NCBI GenBank assembly: GCA_021157965.1
Contig: JAGGVO010000034.1
Coordinates: forward strand, 1 to 64,000
Length of the DNA: 64,000 nucleotides
Source: Candidatus Neomarinimicrobiota bacterium
GTDB lineage: Bacteria > Fidelibacterota > Fidelibacteria > Fidelibacterales > Fidelibacteraceae
Reading direction: 5' to 3'
Part shown: positions 26,311-35,419 of the stretch, piece after piece
How positions within the stretch are numbered: the stretch's first letter is position 1
How the letters are laid out: every line of letters begins with the position of its first letter
Made by a program: the position numbers and the translations under genes
The notes under the pieces: generated by a model
What the model was told of the DNA's origin: nothing
The model's input: only the letters and a program-made list of their open reading frames with translations
The model's database searches: none

Positions 26311-27087
26311 ATGAACTTTTTGAAGCAATTCTTCCTTCTTATCCTGATCATTGCCTCCCTTTCGGCCGAAACGCCACAGGGAGGCAATGTTGTTGTATTG
26401 AGTCATAAAGTAGGACCGGAAATCAGCTATCTGGAAAATGCCTATTATAGCATTTTTCCTGATATCCCACAATTATGGTCAGCTCAGATATTATTTTTGC
26501 ATCCTTCTTGCTATGGAGTGAAAATTCTGTATCTGGATACCGGTTCTCGGCGGCTTCTGAAAACAGTGAAAAAATTAAGTCCCGGGGAGTTTGAAGCATT
26601 AAAACGGCGTGTGGATCTGACTCCACGTCCTACAGAAAAAGATATTCAAAGACTGACCGGCACCGATCTGCTGTTAAAACAAATTGGGTACTTCCGCAAA
26701 ATTCCGCTGGGATATCCTGTCAAAATCTACAGATCCCATGACAAACTTGTCAAAGGTATATTAATTGCACACGAAGAGAAGGGGATGATCATATCAGGTA
26801 AAAGCGGGTATGACAAGATTCCATACCCCATGATTGAAAAAGGATATTGGGTTGAGTACAGAACCCGGAATCAATCTCTGGACAAGTTTATCTATGGGGG
26901 AGCTCTGGGGCTCGGTGCCTTGGGGGGATATTTTCTTTTTCATGAGAATTCCGGGCCGGTTAGATATTATAAAACGACCGTTTCATCTGTCACTTTCCTG
27001 CTGTTTGTCGAGTTGATCAGGCAGACTTACCTGAGAAAAATCCCCCGCAAACATGCTTTTGAGATTATATGGCATAAGGACAATTAA
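26311..27087 (+). CDS. Exported protein of unknown function, partner of the FecR-barrel gene
   Basis: 258 residues from the ATG at 26311. The frame also opens at 26278 inside the previous gene, but 26311 gives a clean signal peptide (MNFLKQFFLLILIIASLSAE) and a start 10 bases after the preceding stop. The mature protein has a PVKIYRSHDKLVKGILIAHE segment suggesting a small beta barrel, then a Gly-rich hydrophobic stretch (FIYGGALGLGALGGYFLF) and a second hydrophobic stretch near 230. No family is recognised. Likely co-transcribed with and functionally tied to the FecR-barrel protein. Confidence 0.68.
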   Translation: MNFLKQFFLLILIIASLSAETPQGGNVVVLSHKVGPEISYLENAYYSIFPDIPQLWSAQILFLHPSCYGVKILYLDTGSRRLLKTVKKLSPGEFEALKRRVDLTPRPTEKDIQRLTGTDLLLKQIGYFRKIPLGYPVKIYRSHDKLVKGILIAHEEKGMIISGKSGYDKIPYPMIEKGYWVEYRTRNQSLDKFIYGGALGLGALGGYFLFHENSGPVRYYKTTVSSVTFLLFVELIRQTYLRKIPRKHAFEIIWHKDN

Positions 27088-27141
27088 TTTGTCTTTATTA
27101 ACCACTTCAATTAAATTAACTGATGTGCGAAAAACGATTAA

Positions 27142-27240
27142 GGCCTCAGGTCCCGTGCAATTGGGAAATGCTGAATCCCGTCAGGTCCGGAAGGAAGCAG
27201 CGGTAGGCATCAGAACAATGTGCCGGTCAGCCTGGGGTCC
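27142..27240 (+). ncRNA. ffs: Signal recognition particle RNA, small bacterial type (4.5S)
   Basis: About 99 nt. The universally conserved domain IV core GTCAGGTCCGGAAGGAAGCA is at 27180-27199, followed by GCGGTAGGCA on the closing side. The ends pair: GGCCTCAGG (27142-27150) with CCTGGGGTCC (27231-27240), leaving one U bulged. A T6 run at 27241-27246 terminates it. The RNA binds Ffh and targets nascent membrane and exported proteins. It lies 23 bases before dnaX, an arrangement also found in Bacillus (scr-dnaX-yaaK-recR). Confidence 0.95.
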
Positions 27241-27263
27241 TTTTTTATCCTCATGAGGGTTGA

Positions 27264-28844
27264 ATGAGCTACCAGGTAATATCACGGAAATGGCGTCCAC
27301 AAACATTTGAAGAAGTCATCGGTCAAACCCATGTTACTGAGACGCTGGTTAATGCCATTAAAAGCAATCGTATCGGACAGGCATATATTTTCAGCGGTCC
27401 ACGGGGGACCGGAAAAACATCCACGGCCCGTTTGTTTGCCAAGGCGGTGAATTGTCAGAATCCCCAGGGACATAATCCCTGCAATGATTGTGTAAATTGC
27501 CGGGAAATCACAGATGGTCGTTCCATGGATGTACTGGAAATTGATGGTGCATCAAACCGGGGGATTGAAGATATTAAATCCATTCGGGAAATGGTGAAAT
27601 ATCCTCCTACACGGGGAAAATTCAGGATTTATATCATTGATGAATTCCATCAGATTACCAGAGACGGCTTCAATGCTTTGCTGAAAACACTGGAAGAACC
27701 GCCGCCACATGTCATTTTCATCTTTGCTACAACCGAACTGAATAAAGTGCCGCCCACCATTTTAAGTCGCTGTCAGCGGTTTGAATTCAGACGGATTCCG
27801 TCGGAAGATATTATTGACAGGCTCAAAGAAATATGTGACAGTGAGAAAATTACCATCGATGAGGAGTCCCTCCACCTGATCACGAAAAAGGGGGACGGGA
27901 GTATGCGGGACAGTCAGAGCATTCTGGAACAGGCTGTTGCTTTTTCAACGGATAACCAGATAAGCTATGACAAAATTGTGGATCTTTTGGGAATTGTCCA
28001 CGATGAAGTTTTTATCGCTCTTACTAAAGCAGTTCTGAATAAAGATGTGAATGCCATACTTGACCAGATACGGGATGTTTCCAACGGTGGACATGATTTG
28101 CCTGAGTTCATCCGGAACTTTTCTGCCTTTATACGGGATCTGTATATTGTTAAAGTGACGGGGTCAGCAGAAAAAATTGAAACAACGGATACCATGAAAC
28201 AGGTAATGAAAAAACTGGCGGATACAAGCAATGAACATGAATTGATTCAAATGCTTTCGCTTATCCATAACCTTCTTCCCCAATTAAGCAACTCTTCAAA
28301 TGTCCGGCTTTTAATTGAGTCCTTGCTGCTTAAAATGACCCGCATGGATGATCTGGTGGATTTGAACAAGATTCTTGAAAAATTGCCCCGGCAAGCCGTT
28401 GCACGCCCGCAACCCCGAACCCGTCCATCTTCGGCTCAATCTGAACATTCGGGGAATCATGTTCCTGTAACCGCCTCACGAAACCCTGAATCGACAAAAA
28501 AGGGCGAAGGGAAAATCCTGCAGGACCTGAATCAGGGAAGCTGGGACAAGTTTTTAAAAGAGGTGAAAAAGGAGAGTCCCAGAATATCATCCTTGCTGTC
28601 GGCCGTGACGGTGACATCCATTGATGAACACTCTGTCAAGGCTGAGTGCGGTGAATCATTCACATTTCAGCAAATTGAACGAAACAAAGAGAACATACAA
28701 GAACTATTGGATGGTTTTTTCAAAGAAAAAATCAAACTACGCGTCACTTTAAATAAAAAGACAGAACATAAAACAAAAGATAAACCCCTGGAAAAAGGTG
28801 TCCACAATGTTTTAAATGTTTTTGAAGGGGATATTGTCCAATAA
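27264..28844 (+). CDS. dnaX: DNA polymerase III subunit gamma/tau
   Basis: 526 residues. The AAA+ clamp-loader ATPase (about 1-365) has GPRGTGKTS at 45-53, the four-cysteine zinc module CQNPQGHNPCNDCVNC, IIDEFHQI as Walker B, and LEEPPPHVIFIFATTE with the SRC sensor (LSRCQRFEFRR). The C-terminal region holds tau-like material (about 410-526) that may contact the polymerase. The linker has no obvious slippery run, so I cannot say a short gamma form is made. It loads the sliding clamp at the replication fork. Followed by ybaB and recR, as in many bacteria. Confidence 0.95.
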   Translation: MSYQVISRKWRPQTFEEVIGQTHVTETLVNAIKSNRIGQAYIFSGPRGTGKTSTARLFAKAVNCQNPQGHNPCNDCVNCREITDGRSMDVLEIDGASNRGIEDIKSIREMVKYPPTRGKFRIYIIDEFHQITRDGFNALLKTLEEPPPHVIFIFATTELNKVPPTILSRCQRFEFRRIPSEDIIDRLKEICDSEKITIDEESLHLITKKGDGSMRDSQSILEQAVAFSTDNQISYDKIVDLLGIVHDEVFIALTKAVLNKDVNAILDQIRDVSNGGHDLPEFIRNFSAFIRDLYIVKVTGSAEKIETTDTMKQVMKKLADTSNEHELIQMLSLIHNLLPQLSNSSNVRLLIESLLLKMTRMDDLVDLNKILEKLPRQAVARPQPRTRPSSAQSEHSGNHVPVTASRNPESTKKGEGKILQDLNQGSWDKFLKEVKKESPRISSLLSAVTVTSIDEHSVKAECGESFTFQQIERNKENIQELLDGFFKEKIKLRVTLNKKTEHKTKDKPLEKGVHNVLNVFEGDIVQ

Positions 28845-28862
28845 AGTGCAAAAGGAGAGATG

Positions 28863-29186
28863 ATGCTTCCAAAAGGCGGATTACAGGAAATCATGAAACA
28901 GGCCCAGAAACTTCAGAAGCAAATGGAACAGGCCAAAGAAGAACTGGAACATGAAACCGTGGAAGCCACGGCCGGTGGCGGTATGGTTACCGTTGTGGTG
29001 ACCGGAAAAAAAACGGTAAAATCCATAAAAATTGCCCCGGAAGTTACGACTGAAGATATAGAAATGCTGGAAGATTTGATTATGGCTGCTGTCAATCAGG
29101 GTCTTAAAAAGGCAGACGAACTGGCACAGGAGAGATTGGGGTCACTCACGGGCGGATTAGGGAAAATACCGGGATTCGGGCTGTAA
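28863..29186 (+). CDS. ybaB: YbaB/EbfC family nucleoid-associated protein
   Basis: 107 residues. The Met/Gln/Lys-rich start helix EIMKQAQKLQKQMEQAKEEL and the core VEATAGGGMVTVVVTGKK are diagnostic. The family makes dimers that bind DNA and is nearly always found between dnaX and recR. Two ATG codons are in tandem at 28860 and 28863; AAAGGAG is 2 bases from the first and 5 from the second, so the second is preferred. The stop TAA shares one base with the recR start. Confidence 0.93.
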   Translation: MLPKGGLQEIMKQAQKLQKQMEQAKEELEHETVEATAGGGMVTVVVTGKKTVKSIKIAPEVTTEDIEMLEDLIMAAVNQGLKKADELAQERLGSLTGGLGKIPGFGL

Positions 29187-29803
29187 TGACATCCATTCCA
29201 AAAGTGATACAGGAACTCACGGACCTTTTATCTGCTTTGCCGGGAATCGGTAAGAAAAGTGCTCAGCGCATCTGTTTCTATTTGATGGACCGGCCCCGTG
29301 AAGAGATAGTACGGTATGCTAAAGGACTCATTGACCTGAAAGATAAAATAACCCATTGCCCCATTTGTCATTTTATAACAGAAGAAACTCCCTGTGTTAT
29401 CTGCCGGGATCCCAAACGGGATAAATCTGTTCTGTGTGTTGTAGAAGATAGCCTGGATGTTATTTCCATAGAAAAAACTGCTGCCTTTCATGGCAAATAT
29501 CATGTCCTGGGAGGATTAATCAGTCCCCTGGACGGTATCGGTCCTGAAGATCTCTCCATTGATCAACTTGTGGAACGCCTGGATGACGTGGAAGAAATTA
29601 TCCTGGCCGTCAATCCTTCTGTAGAGGGTGATACAACGGCCTATTACCTCCAAAAAATTATCAGCCGCCATCAGAATATCCGGATGACATCCCTTGCCCG
29701 GGGAATTCCCGTGGGCGGTGATCTGGAATTTACCGATGAAGCAACCCTGACCAAAGCCCTTGAAGGCAGGTCTGAAATGAATGGAAGGCATCATGATCAG
29801 TAA
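29186..29803 (+). CDS. recR: Recombination mediator RecR
   Basis: 205 residues. A helix-hairpin-helix (LSALPGIGKKSAQRICFYL), a four-cysteine zinc finger (CPICHFITEETPCVIC) and a Toprim domain (VLCVVEDSLDVISIEKTAAF onward) appear in order. With RecO, and RecF where present, it loads RecA on SSB-coated gaps. It overlaps ybaB by one base. The pgsA start lies inside its end, so the genes form one operon. Confidence 0.95.
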   Translation: MTSIPKVIQELTDLLSALPGIGKKSAQRICFYLMDRPREEIVRYAKGLIDLKDKITHCPICHFITEETPCVICRDPKRDKSVLCVVEDSLDVISIEKTAAFHGKYHVLGGLISPLDGIGPEDLSIDQLVERLDDVEEIILAVNPSVEGDTTAYYLQKIISRHQNIRMTSLARGIPVGGDLEFTDEATLTKALEGRSEMNGRHHDQ

Positions 29804-30389
29804 ACGATTTGTTCCTAATATTCTCACTGTATTTCGTGTGCTCATTACACCGGCATGCCTTTATTTTATTCTCAGTACGGGTCCCTATTACAGCCTGTAT
29901 GCCATGATTCTATTTTTGATTGCATCTATTACTGATGCCATAGATGGATGGTATGCCCGGAAATATGATGTAACAACCGAGTTTGGGAAATTTCTTGACC
30001 CTTTGGCCGACAAGATTCTGGTAATGACCATGTTTGTAGCTTTCGGACTCAAAGGCCTGGCCCCGTGGTGGATGATTTTCATTGTTCTCTTCCGCGATAT
30101 CTTTGTCACACTTCTCCGCAGTGTGATGATCCGGCGTGGACAAAGTATGCATACCAGTAAATTTGCCAAAACCAAAACCGGCATCCAGATGTTTATGATC
30201 TATTTCATCCTGATTTTCCTTGCTGTAAAAAATATACAGGCTCTCGATACGTTCTATGCTTTTCTGGACAGACTCTTGATCGATCATCACCTGCTATGGG
30301 TTTTTATGTTGCTTACATCCATGATAACATTGTACAGTGGAATTTTATATCTCTTTGAGAATAAACATGTCTTTACAAAAAAATCCTGA
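29793..30389 (+). CDS. pgsA: CDP-diacylglycerol--glycerol-3-phosphate 3-phosphatidyltransferase
   Basis: 198 residues with several membrane helices. The CDP-alcohol phosphotransferase motif is intact: D-A-I-D-G-W-Y-A-R, then eight residues to G, then D-P-L-A-D-K. It makes phosphatidylglycerophosphate, the precursor of phosphatidylglycerol, at the inner membrane. The frame opens at 29781, but the ATG at 29793 follows GGAAGGCATC and gives the normal N terminus MISKRFVPNILTVFRVLITP. The next gene, a PgpA-like phosphatase, would act on its product. Confidence 0.93.
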   Translation: MISKRFVPNILTVFRVLITPACLYFILSTGPYYSLYAMILFLIASITDAIDGWYARKYDVTTEFGKFLDPLADKILVMTMFVAFGLKGLAPWWMIFIVLFRDIFVTLLRSVMIRRGQSMHTSKFAKTKTGIQMFMIYFILIFLAVKNIQALDTFYAFLDRLLIDHHLLWVFMLLTSMITLYSGILYLFENKHVFTKKS

Positions 30390-30846
30390 AAAGTCCTTAT
30401 TTTGGTATATCCTGGGTTCTTTTTTTTATATAGGATATTTCCCATGGTTTCCGGGAACCATGGCATCCTTTATCACGGCTGTGCTTATAAAACTTCTCTA
30501 CCCTTTTGAAGCAGCGCCGGTTCTGGAAATATTCATGATTTTGTTTTTCTTTTTCTTAGGAGTTAAAGCCAGTCGTCATATTGAAAAAGGAACAGGAAGG
30601 GAAGATCCGGGCTTCATTGTCATCGATGAAGTGGTGGGCATGATGCTCACGGTTTTTCTTCTCCCCAAAAGTTTTTCCGCTGTTTTTGGTGGAATGGTCC
30701 TGTTCCGGATTTTTGATATCTGGAAACCATGGGTTATAAACCGTGTTCAAAAAGTACCGGATGGCTGGGGCGTTATGCTGGATGACCTGCTGGCCGGATT
30801 GGCTGCCTGGATTCTGAATGCCGCTTATTTTTATTTTGTACCATGA
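30367..30846 (+). CDS. pgpA: Phosphatidylglycerophosphatase A
   Basis: 159 residues from the ATG at 30367, inside the end of pgsA; an earlier in-frame start at 30337 would add ten non-conserved residues. Motifs: GYFPWFPGTMASFITA, the Asp-rich GREDPGFIVIDEVVGMM, and a C-terminal DIWKPWVINRVQKVPDGWG with MLDDLLAG. It dephosphorylates phosphatidylglycerophosphate to phosphatidylglycerol. Three to four membrane helices fit. Its stop overlaps the cinA start as ATGA. Confidence 0.88.
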   Translation: MSLQKNPEKSLFWYILGSFFYIGYFPWFPGTMASFITAVLIKLLYPFEAAPVLEIFMILFFFFLGVKASRHIEKGTGREDPGFIVIDEVVGMMLTVFLLPKSFSAVFGGMVLFRIFDIWKPWVINRVQKVPDGWGVMLDDLLAGLAAWILNAAYFYFVP

Positions 30847-32069
30847 AATCCATTGCTGAAATCATAACAATTGGTGACGAAATTCTTGCCGGTACCACCT
30901 TAGATACCAATGCGCACTGGCTGACCGGTGAATTGGTTGCACTGAATATTTCGGTTTTGAGAAGACATACGATTTCCGATAAAAAGGAAGAAATCCTGCA
31001 TGTGCTTCAAACCCTTTCTGACGAAACAGGTATTGTGCTCATAACAGGGGGATTGGGACCAACCCGGGATGATATCACAAAAAAAACTGTCACAGAGTAC
31101 TTTGGCGGAAAACTAATCTTTTCGAAATCTCTTTTTCAGGAGATTCAGGAAAAACTCCGGCACAGAAACCGGGTCATTCCCGAAAGTAACCGGGAACAGG
31201 CCCTGATTCCCGACAATGCCAGAATTTTTCCAAATCCCATGGGGACGGCTGCCGGTTTGTGTTTTGAGGATAAAGGTAAACTCATTTATCTGATGCCGGG
31301 GGTTCCTGAAGAGATGAAAAGTATCTTCAGGGAATCGATACGCTCCGAATTGACAAAAATATCCGGCGAAAAAATCCGGGTTTATATCTATAAAACCACC
31401 GGAATTATGGAATCGGAAATTGTTGATAGGATTGACGAAGGATTGCAAGATTTCCCCACAGTGAAAGTAGGATATTATCCATCCGTTTATGGTGTCAATT
31501 TAAAAATGACGGTGAAAGAAAACGAGGCCGGGGCAGTGGAATCCCGTTTAAGAGATTTTTTATACTCCCGGTTAGGCGATTACATTTATGCTGAGGGGGA
31601 TAGGGATATCACGGAAATAATCGCTGAAAAGCTGATAGCCCGGGGATGGACCCTTTCTGTCGCCGAATCATGTACCGGAGGCCTTATAAGTCACCGTATA
31701 ACGGAAGTTCCGGGGATTTCACAGGTTTTTACTGAAGGGCTGGTTACATACAGTAATGAAGCCAAGATGCGTCTTCTGGGTGTTTCTGCCGATACGTTGA
31801 AAGAATTTGGTGCCGTAAGTAAAGAGACGGTGATTGAAATGGCCCGTGGTATCCGTCAGAGATCGGGTACGGATACCGCCGTGAGTGTAAGCGGTATTGC
31901 CGGACCGGCAGGAGGGACTCGGGAAAAGCCAGTCGGTACCGTATGGATCTGTGCCTTGACACCGGAAAAAGAAGAAACGTACAGGCTCATTTTTAATAAA
32001 GGGCGGCACTTGAATAAACTTTTTGCATCTCAGGCTGCCCTGAATCTTCTGAGGATGTTGCTGCCATGA
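30843..32069 (+). CDS. cinA: CinA family protein (nicotinamide-nucleotide amidohydrolase)
   Basis: 408 residues, two domains. The N-terminal molybdopterin-binding-like domain has TIGDEILAGTTLDTNAHWL and TGGLGPTRDDITKKTV; family members hydrolyse ADP-ribose-type compounds here. The C-terminal domain with AESCTGGLISHRITEVPG and VSVSGIAGPAGGT deamidates nicotinamide mononucleotide, recycling NAD by-products. In Streptococcus and Bacillus cinA is transcribed with recA and linked to competence; here recA is two genes downstream. It starts on the overlapping ATGA of pgpA. Confidence 0.94.
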   Translation: MKSIAEIITIGDEILAGTTLDTNAHWLTGELVALNISVLRRHTISDKKEEILHVLQTLSDETGIVLITGGLGPTRDDITKKTVTEYFGGKLIFSKSLFQEIQEKLRHRNRVIPESNREQALIPDNARIFPNPMGTAAGLCFEDKGKLIYLMPGVPEEMKSIFRESIRSELTKISGEKIRVYIYKTTGIMESEIVDRIDEGLQDFPTVKVGYYPSVYGVNLKMTVKENEAGAVESRLRDFLYSRLGDYIYAEGDRDITEIIAEKLIARGWTLSVAESCTGGLISHRITEVPGISQVFTEGLVTYSNEAKMRLLGVSADTLKEFGAVSKETVIEMARGIRQRSGTDTAVSVSGIAGPAGGTREKPVGTVWICALTPEKEETYRLIFNKGRHLNKLFASQAALNLLRMLLP

Positions 32070-32647
32070 ATGAGATTCCCCAAATCCGGTCGTTTTTTGC
32101 CCTTTCCTGCGGTGAAGATCTTTCCCGGAGACTGGCAGATGATTTCAGCTTTCTGGAAGCCTGTCCCGGTATAAAACCCACCCTGTCTCATGAATATCAT
32201 ATAACATTAAAATTCCTGGGAAAAACGCCGGTGGATTTATTGGAAAAAACAGAAGAAAATCTTCATCAGAGTATTGGACAAATCCCGTCTTTCTCCCTTA
32301 TATTAAACACGACAGGGGTATTTCCACGAGGGAACCATCCAAGAATTTTATGGATAGGTAACCGACACATTCCCCTACCGTTGCGACAGATAGTTCTACA
32401 GCTGAATTTGCTTTTCAAAGCGTATGGATATGCCCGGGAAGAAAGGAGGTTCAAGCCCCATGTGACCCTCGCACGGGTTAAGGGTAAGGCAACGGAGGAA
32501 TGCATTGAACGGTTTATCCATCTAAAATGCAAAGACATGATTTTACAGGCAAAAGATATTGTTTGGTATGAAAGTCAATTATCGTCAGCAGGTCCAGAGT
32601 ATATAGAACGAATGCGAATTCCTTTAAACATGGAGAAAGGAAGGTAA
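32066..32647 (+). CDS. thpR: RNA 2',3'-cyclic phosphodiesterase (2H family)
   Basis: 193 residues. The two catalytic H-x-T-x motifs are His45-I-T-L and His132-V-T-L, about 85 residues apart as in the 2H family. It opens 2',3'-cyclic phosphates on RNA ends. [11 protein letters not shown] and [10 protein letters not shown] are other family blocks. It shares an ATGA overlap with cinA and precedes recA by one base, in the common cinA-thpR-recA order. Confidence 0.92.
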   Translation: MNEIPQIRSFFALSCGEDLSRRLADDFSFLEACPGIKPTLSHEYHITLKFLGKTPVDLLEKTEENLHQSIGQIPSFSLILNTTGVFPRGNHPRILWIGNRHIPLPLRQIVLQLNLLFKAYGYAREERRFKPHVTLARVKGKATEECIERFIHLKCKDMILQAKDIVWYESQLSSAGPEYIERMRIPLNMEKGR

Positions 32648-32648
32648 A

Positions 32649-33671
32649 ATGGGTTCTCAAGACAGAGAAAAAGCATTGGAAATGGCCATTTCCCAGATTG
32701 ATCGGCAGTTCGGGAAGGGATCCATTATGAAAATGGGAGAAGACAGGGTTATTATACCTGTATCTGTCATATCCACCGGTTCACTGAGCCTTGATGCAGC
32801 CATTGGTGTAGGTGGTATTCCCCGTGGAAGAATCACGGAAATTTTCGGACCTGAATCATCCGGCAAGACAACACTCGCTCTGCAGTGTATTGCTGAAGCA
32901 CAGAAAAACGGTGGATATGCTGCCTTTATTGATGCGGAACACGCATTGGATATTACTTATGCCCAGAATCTGGGCATCAACATCAATAATCTCCTGGTAT
33001 CCCAGCCCGACAATGGAGAACAGGCCCTGGAAATCACGGAAACTCTTGTCAGGAGTAATGCTCTGGATATTATTGTGGTGGATTCGGTTGCAGCCCTGGT
33101 TCCCCGGGCGGAAATTGAAGGAGAAATGGGGGATAGCCACGTGGGATTACAGGCTCGGCTCATGAGTCAGGCTCTGCGGAAACTGACAGGTGCTGTCAGT
33201 AAATCAAACATAGCGGTTATTTTTATTAACCAGATTCGGGAAAAGATTGGCGTGATGTTCGGAAATCCTGAAACCACCACCGGCGGCCGGGCTTTGAAAT
33301 TTTATACAAGTGTCCGTATAGATGTCCGCCGTATCGGTTCCATAAAAAGCGGTGAAGATGTGCTGGGTAACCGGACCAAGGTTAAAATCGTGAAAAATAA
33401 AGTGGCACCACCCTTCAAAAGCTGTGAATTTGATATCATGTACGGAAAAGGAATATCCTATGAGGGTGATGTGCTGGATCTGGCGGCAACCTTGGATATC
33501 GTAACAAAATCCGGTTCCTGGTACAGCTATGGGGATGAACGCATCGGGCAGGGCAGGGAAAATGCCAAAGCCTATCTTACAGAACATCCGGAAGTGCTTA
33601 AAACCATTGCAGATGAAGTGAAATCTGCACTGGGGATGACACCACCGCTTCCGCCTGAAAAGGAATCATGA
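32649..33671 (+). CDS. recA: Recombinase A
   Basis: 340 residues. Walker A GPESSGKT at 67-74, Walker [15 protein letters not shown], and the loop [10 protein letters not shown] and [20 protein letters not shown] region are complete. It drives strand exchange and triggers the SOS response by co-proteolysis of LexA. No intein or insertion is present. GGAGAAAGGAAGG lies before the ATG. No clear LexA box is seen nearby because the gene is inside the dnaX-to-recX operon. recX overlaps its stop by four bases. Confidence 0.97.
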   Translation: MGSQDREKALEMAISQIDRQFGKGSIMKMGEDRVIIPVSVISTGSLSLDAAIGVGGIPRGRITEIFGPESSGKTTLALQCIAEAQKNGGYAAFIDAEHALDITYAQNLGININNLLVSQPDNGEQALEITETLVRSNALDIIVVDSVAALVPRAEIEGEMGDSHVGLQARLMSQALRKLTGAVSKSNIAVIFINQIREKIGVMFGNPETTTGGRALKFYTSVRIDVRRIGSIKSGEDVLGNRTKVKIVKNKVAPPFKSCEFDIMYGKGISYEGDVLDLAATLDIVTKSGSWYSYGDERIGQGRENAKAYLTEHPEVLKTIADEVKSALGMTPPLPPEKES

Positions 33672-34291
33672 TTCTTCAATCTCTGAAATACCAAAAACGC
33701 CGGAAAGAATGGCTGCTTATCTTCGATAACGGGAAAACGCTCTCCGTTAGTGATGAACTGAAAACAAAATATGGCCTGCAACCGGCATTGGACATTGGGG
33801 AAGACCGATTTTTAACTCTGAAAAATGAAGCCGAACGTCAATCCGCCTTTGAAAAGGCCATTGAATTACTCTCTTACAGGGAACACAGTTCCCATGAGTT
33901 GAGAACGAAACTCATCCGGAAAGGCTTTTCTTCTTCTCTGGCTCAGGATATCCTGAAGCAAATGATTGCCAACGGCTATCTGAATGACGAACGTTTTGCT
34001 TCCCTCTATTTCAGTGAACTGATGCGCCAACGGAAATATGGCCCCCTTATGATCAAAAAGAAGATGATGGAAAAAGGGGTTGAGGGACAAGTTGCAGATG
34101 CCAAACTAAACACTGTTTCGTCGGGAGAATGGGAACAAATTGCACGGGAAATCCTTCATAAAAAGAGGCAAAAACTCAATCGGAATTCCGGCAATGTAAG
34201 GGAAACTGTTTTGGGGATTCTCACACGAAAAGGCTTCAGTTATGGAAATGTTCAAAATGTGGTCAATGAATATGGAGAAAAGGAGGACTGA
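33668..34291 (+). CDS. recX: Regulatory protein RecX
   Basis: 207 residues, three-helix RecX repeats: [42 protein letters not shown] and a third repeat near the C terminus ([20 protein letters not shown]). It caps RecA filaments and limits recombination. The N-terminal 55 residues ([20 protein letters not shown]) are an extension seen in some phyla. ATGA overlap with recA couples their translation. Confidence 0.9.
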   Translation: MILQSLKYQKRRKEWLLIFDNGKTLSVSDELKTKYGLQPALDIGEDRFLTLKNEAERQSAFEKAIELLSYREHSSHELRTKLIRKGFSSSLAQDILKQMIANGYLNDERFASLYFSELMRQRKYGPLMIKKKMMEKGVEGQVADAKLNTVSSGEWEQIAREILHKKRQKLNRNSGNVRETVLGILTRKGFSYGNVQNVVNEYGEKED

Positions 34292-34322
34292 CAGGATAAA
34301 AAGGTAGCAGAAAAAGAGATAA

Positions 34323-35369
<1,047 letters not shown>

Positions 35370-35383
35370 ATCGTTTATAAACA

Positions 35384-35414
35384 GGGGAGAGAGACAACTC
35401 TCTCTCCCCGTTTT
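35384..35414 (+). terminator. Strong Rho-independent terminator after gap
   Basis: GGGGAGAGAGA (35384-35394) pairs perfectly with TCTCTCTCCCC (35399-35409) around a four-base loop, followed by GTTTT. This 11-bp stem is the strongest hairpin in the window. The next gene's ATG is at 35420, only six bases past the T run, so the hairpin also occupies that gene's expected ribosome-site region. Confidence 0.9.
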
Positions 35415-35419
35415 ATCCT

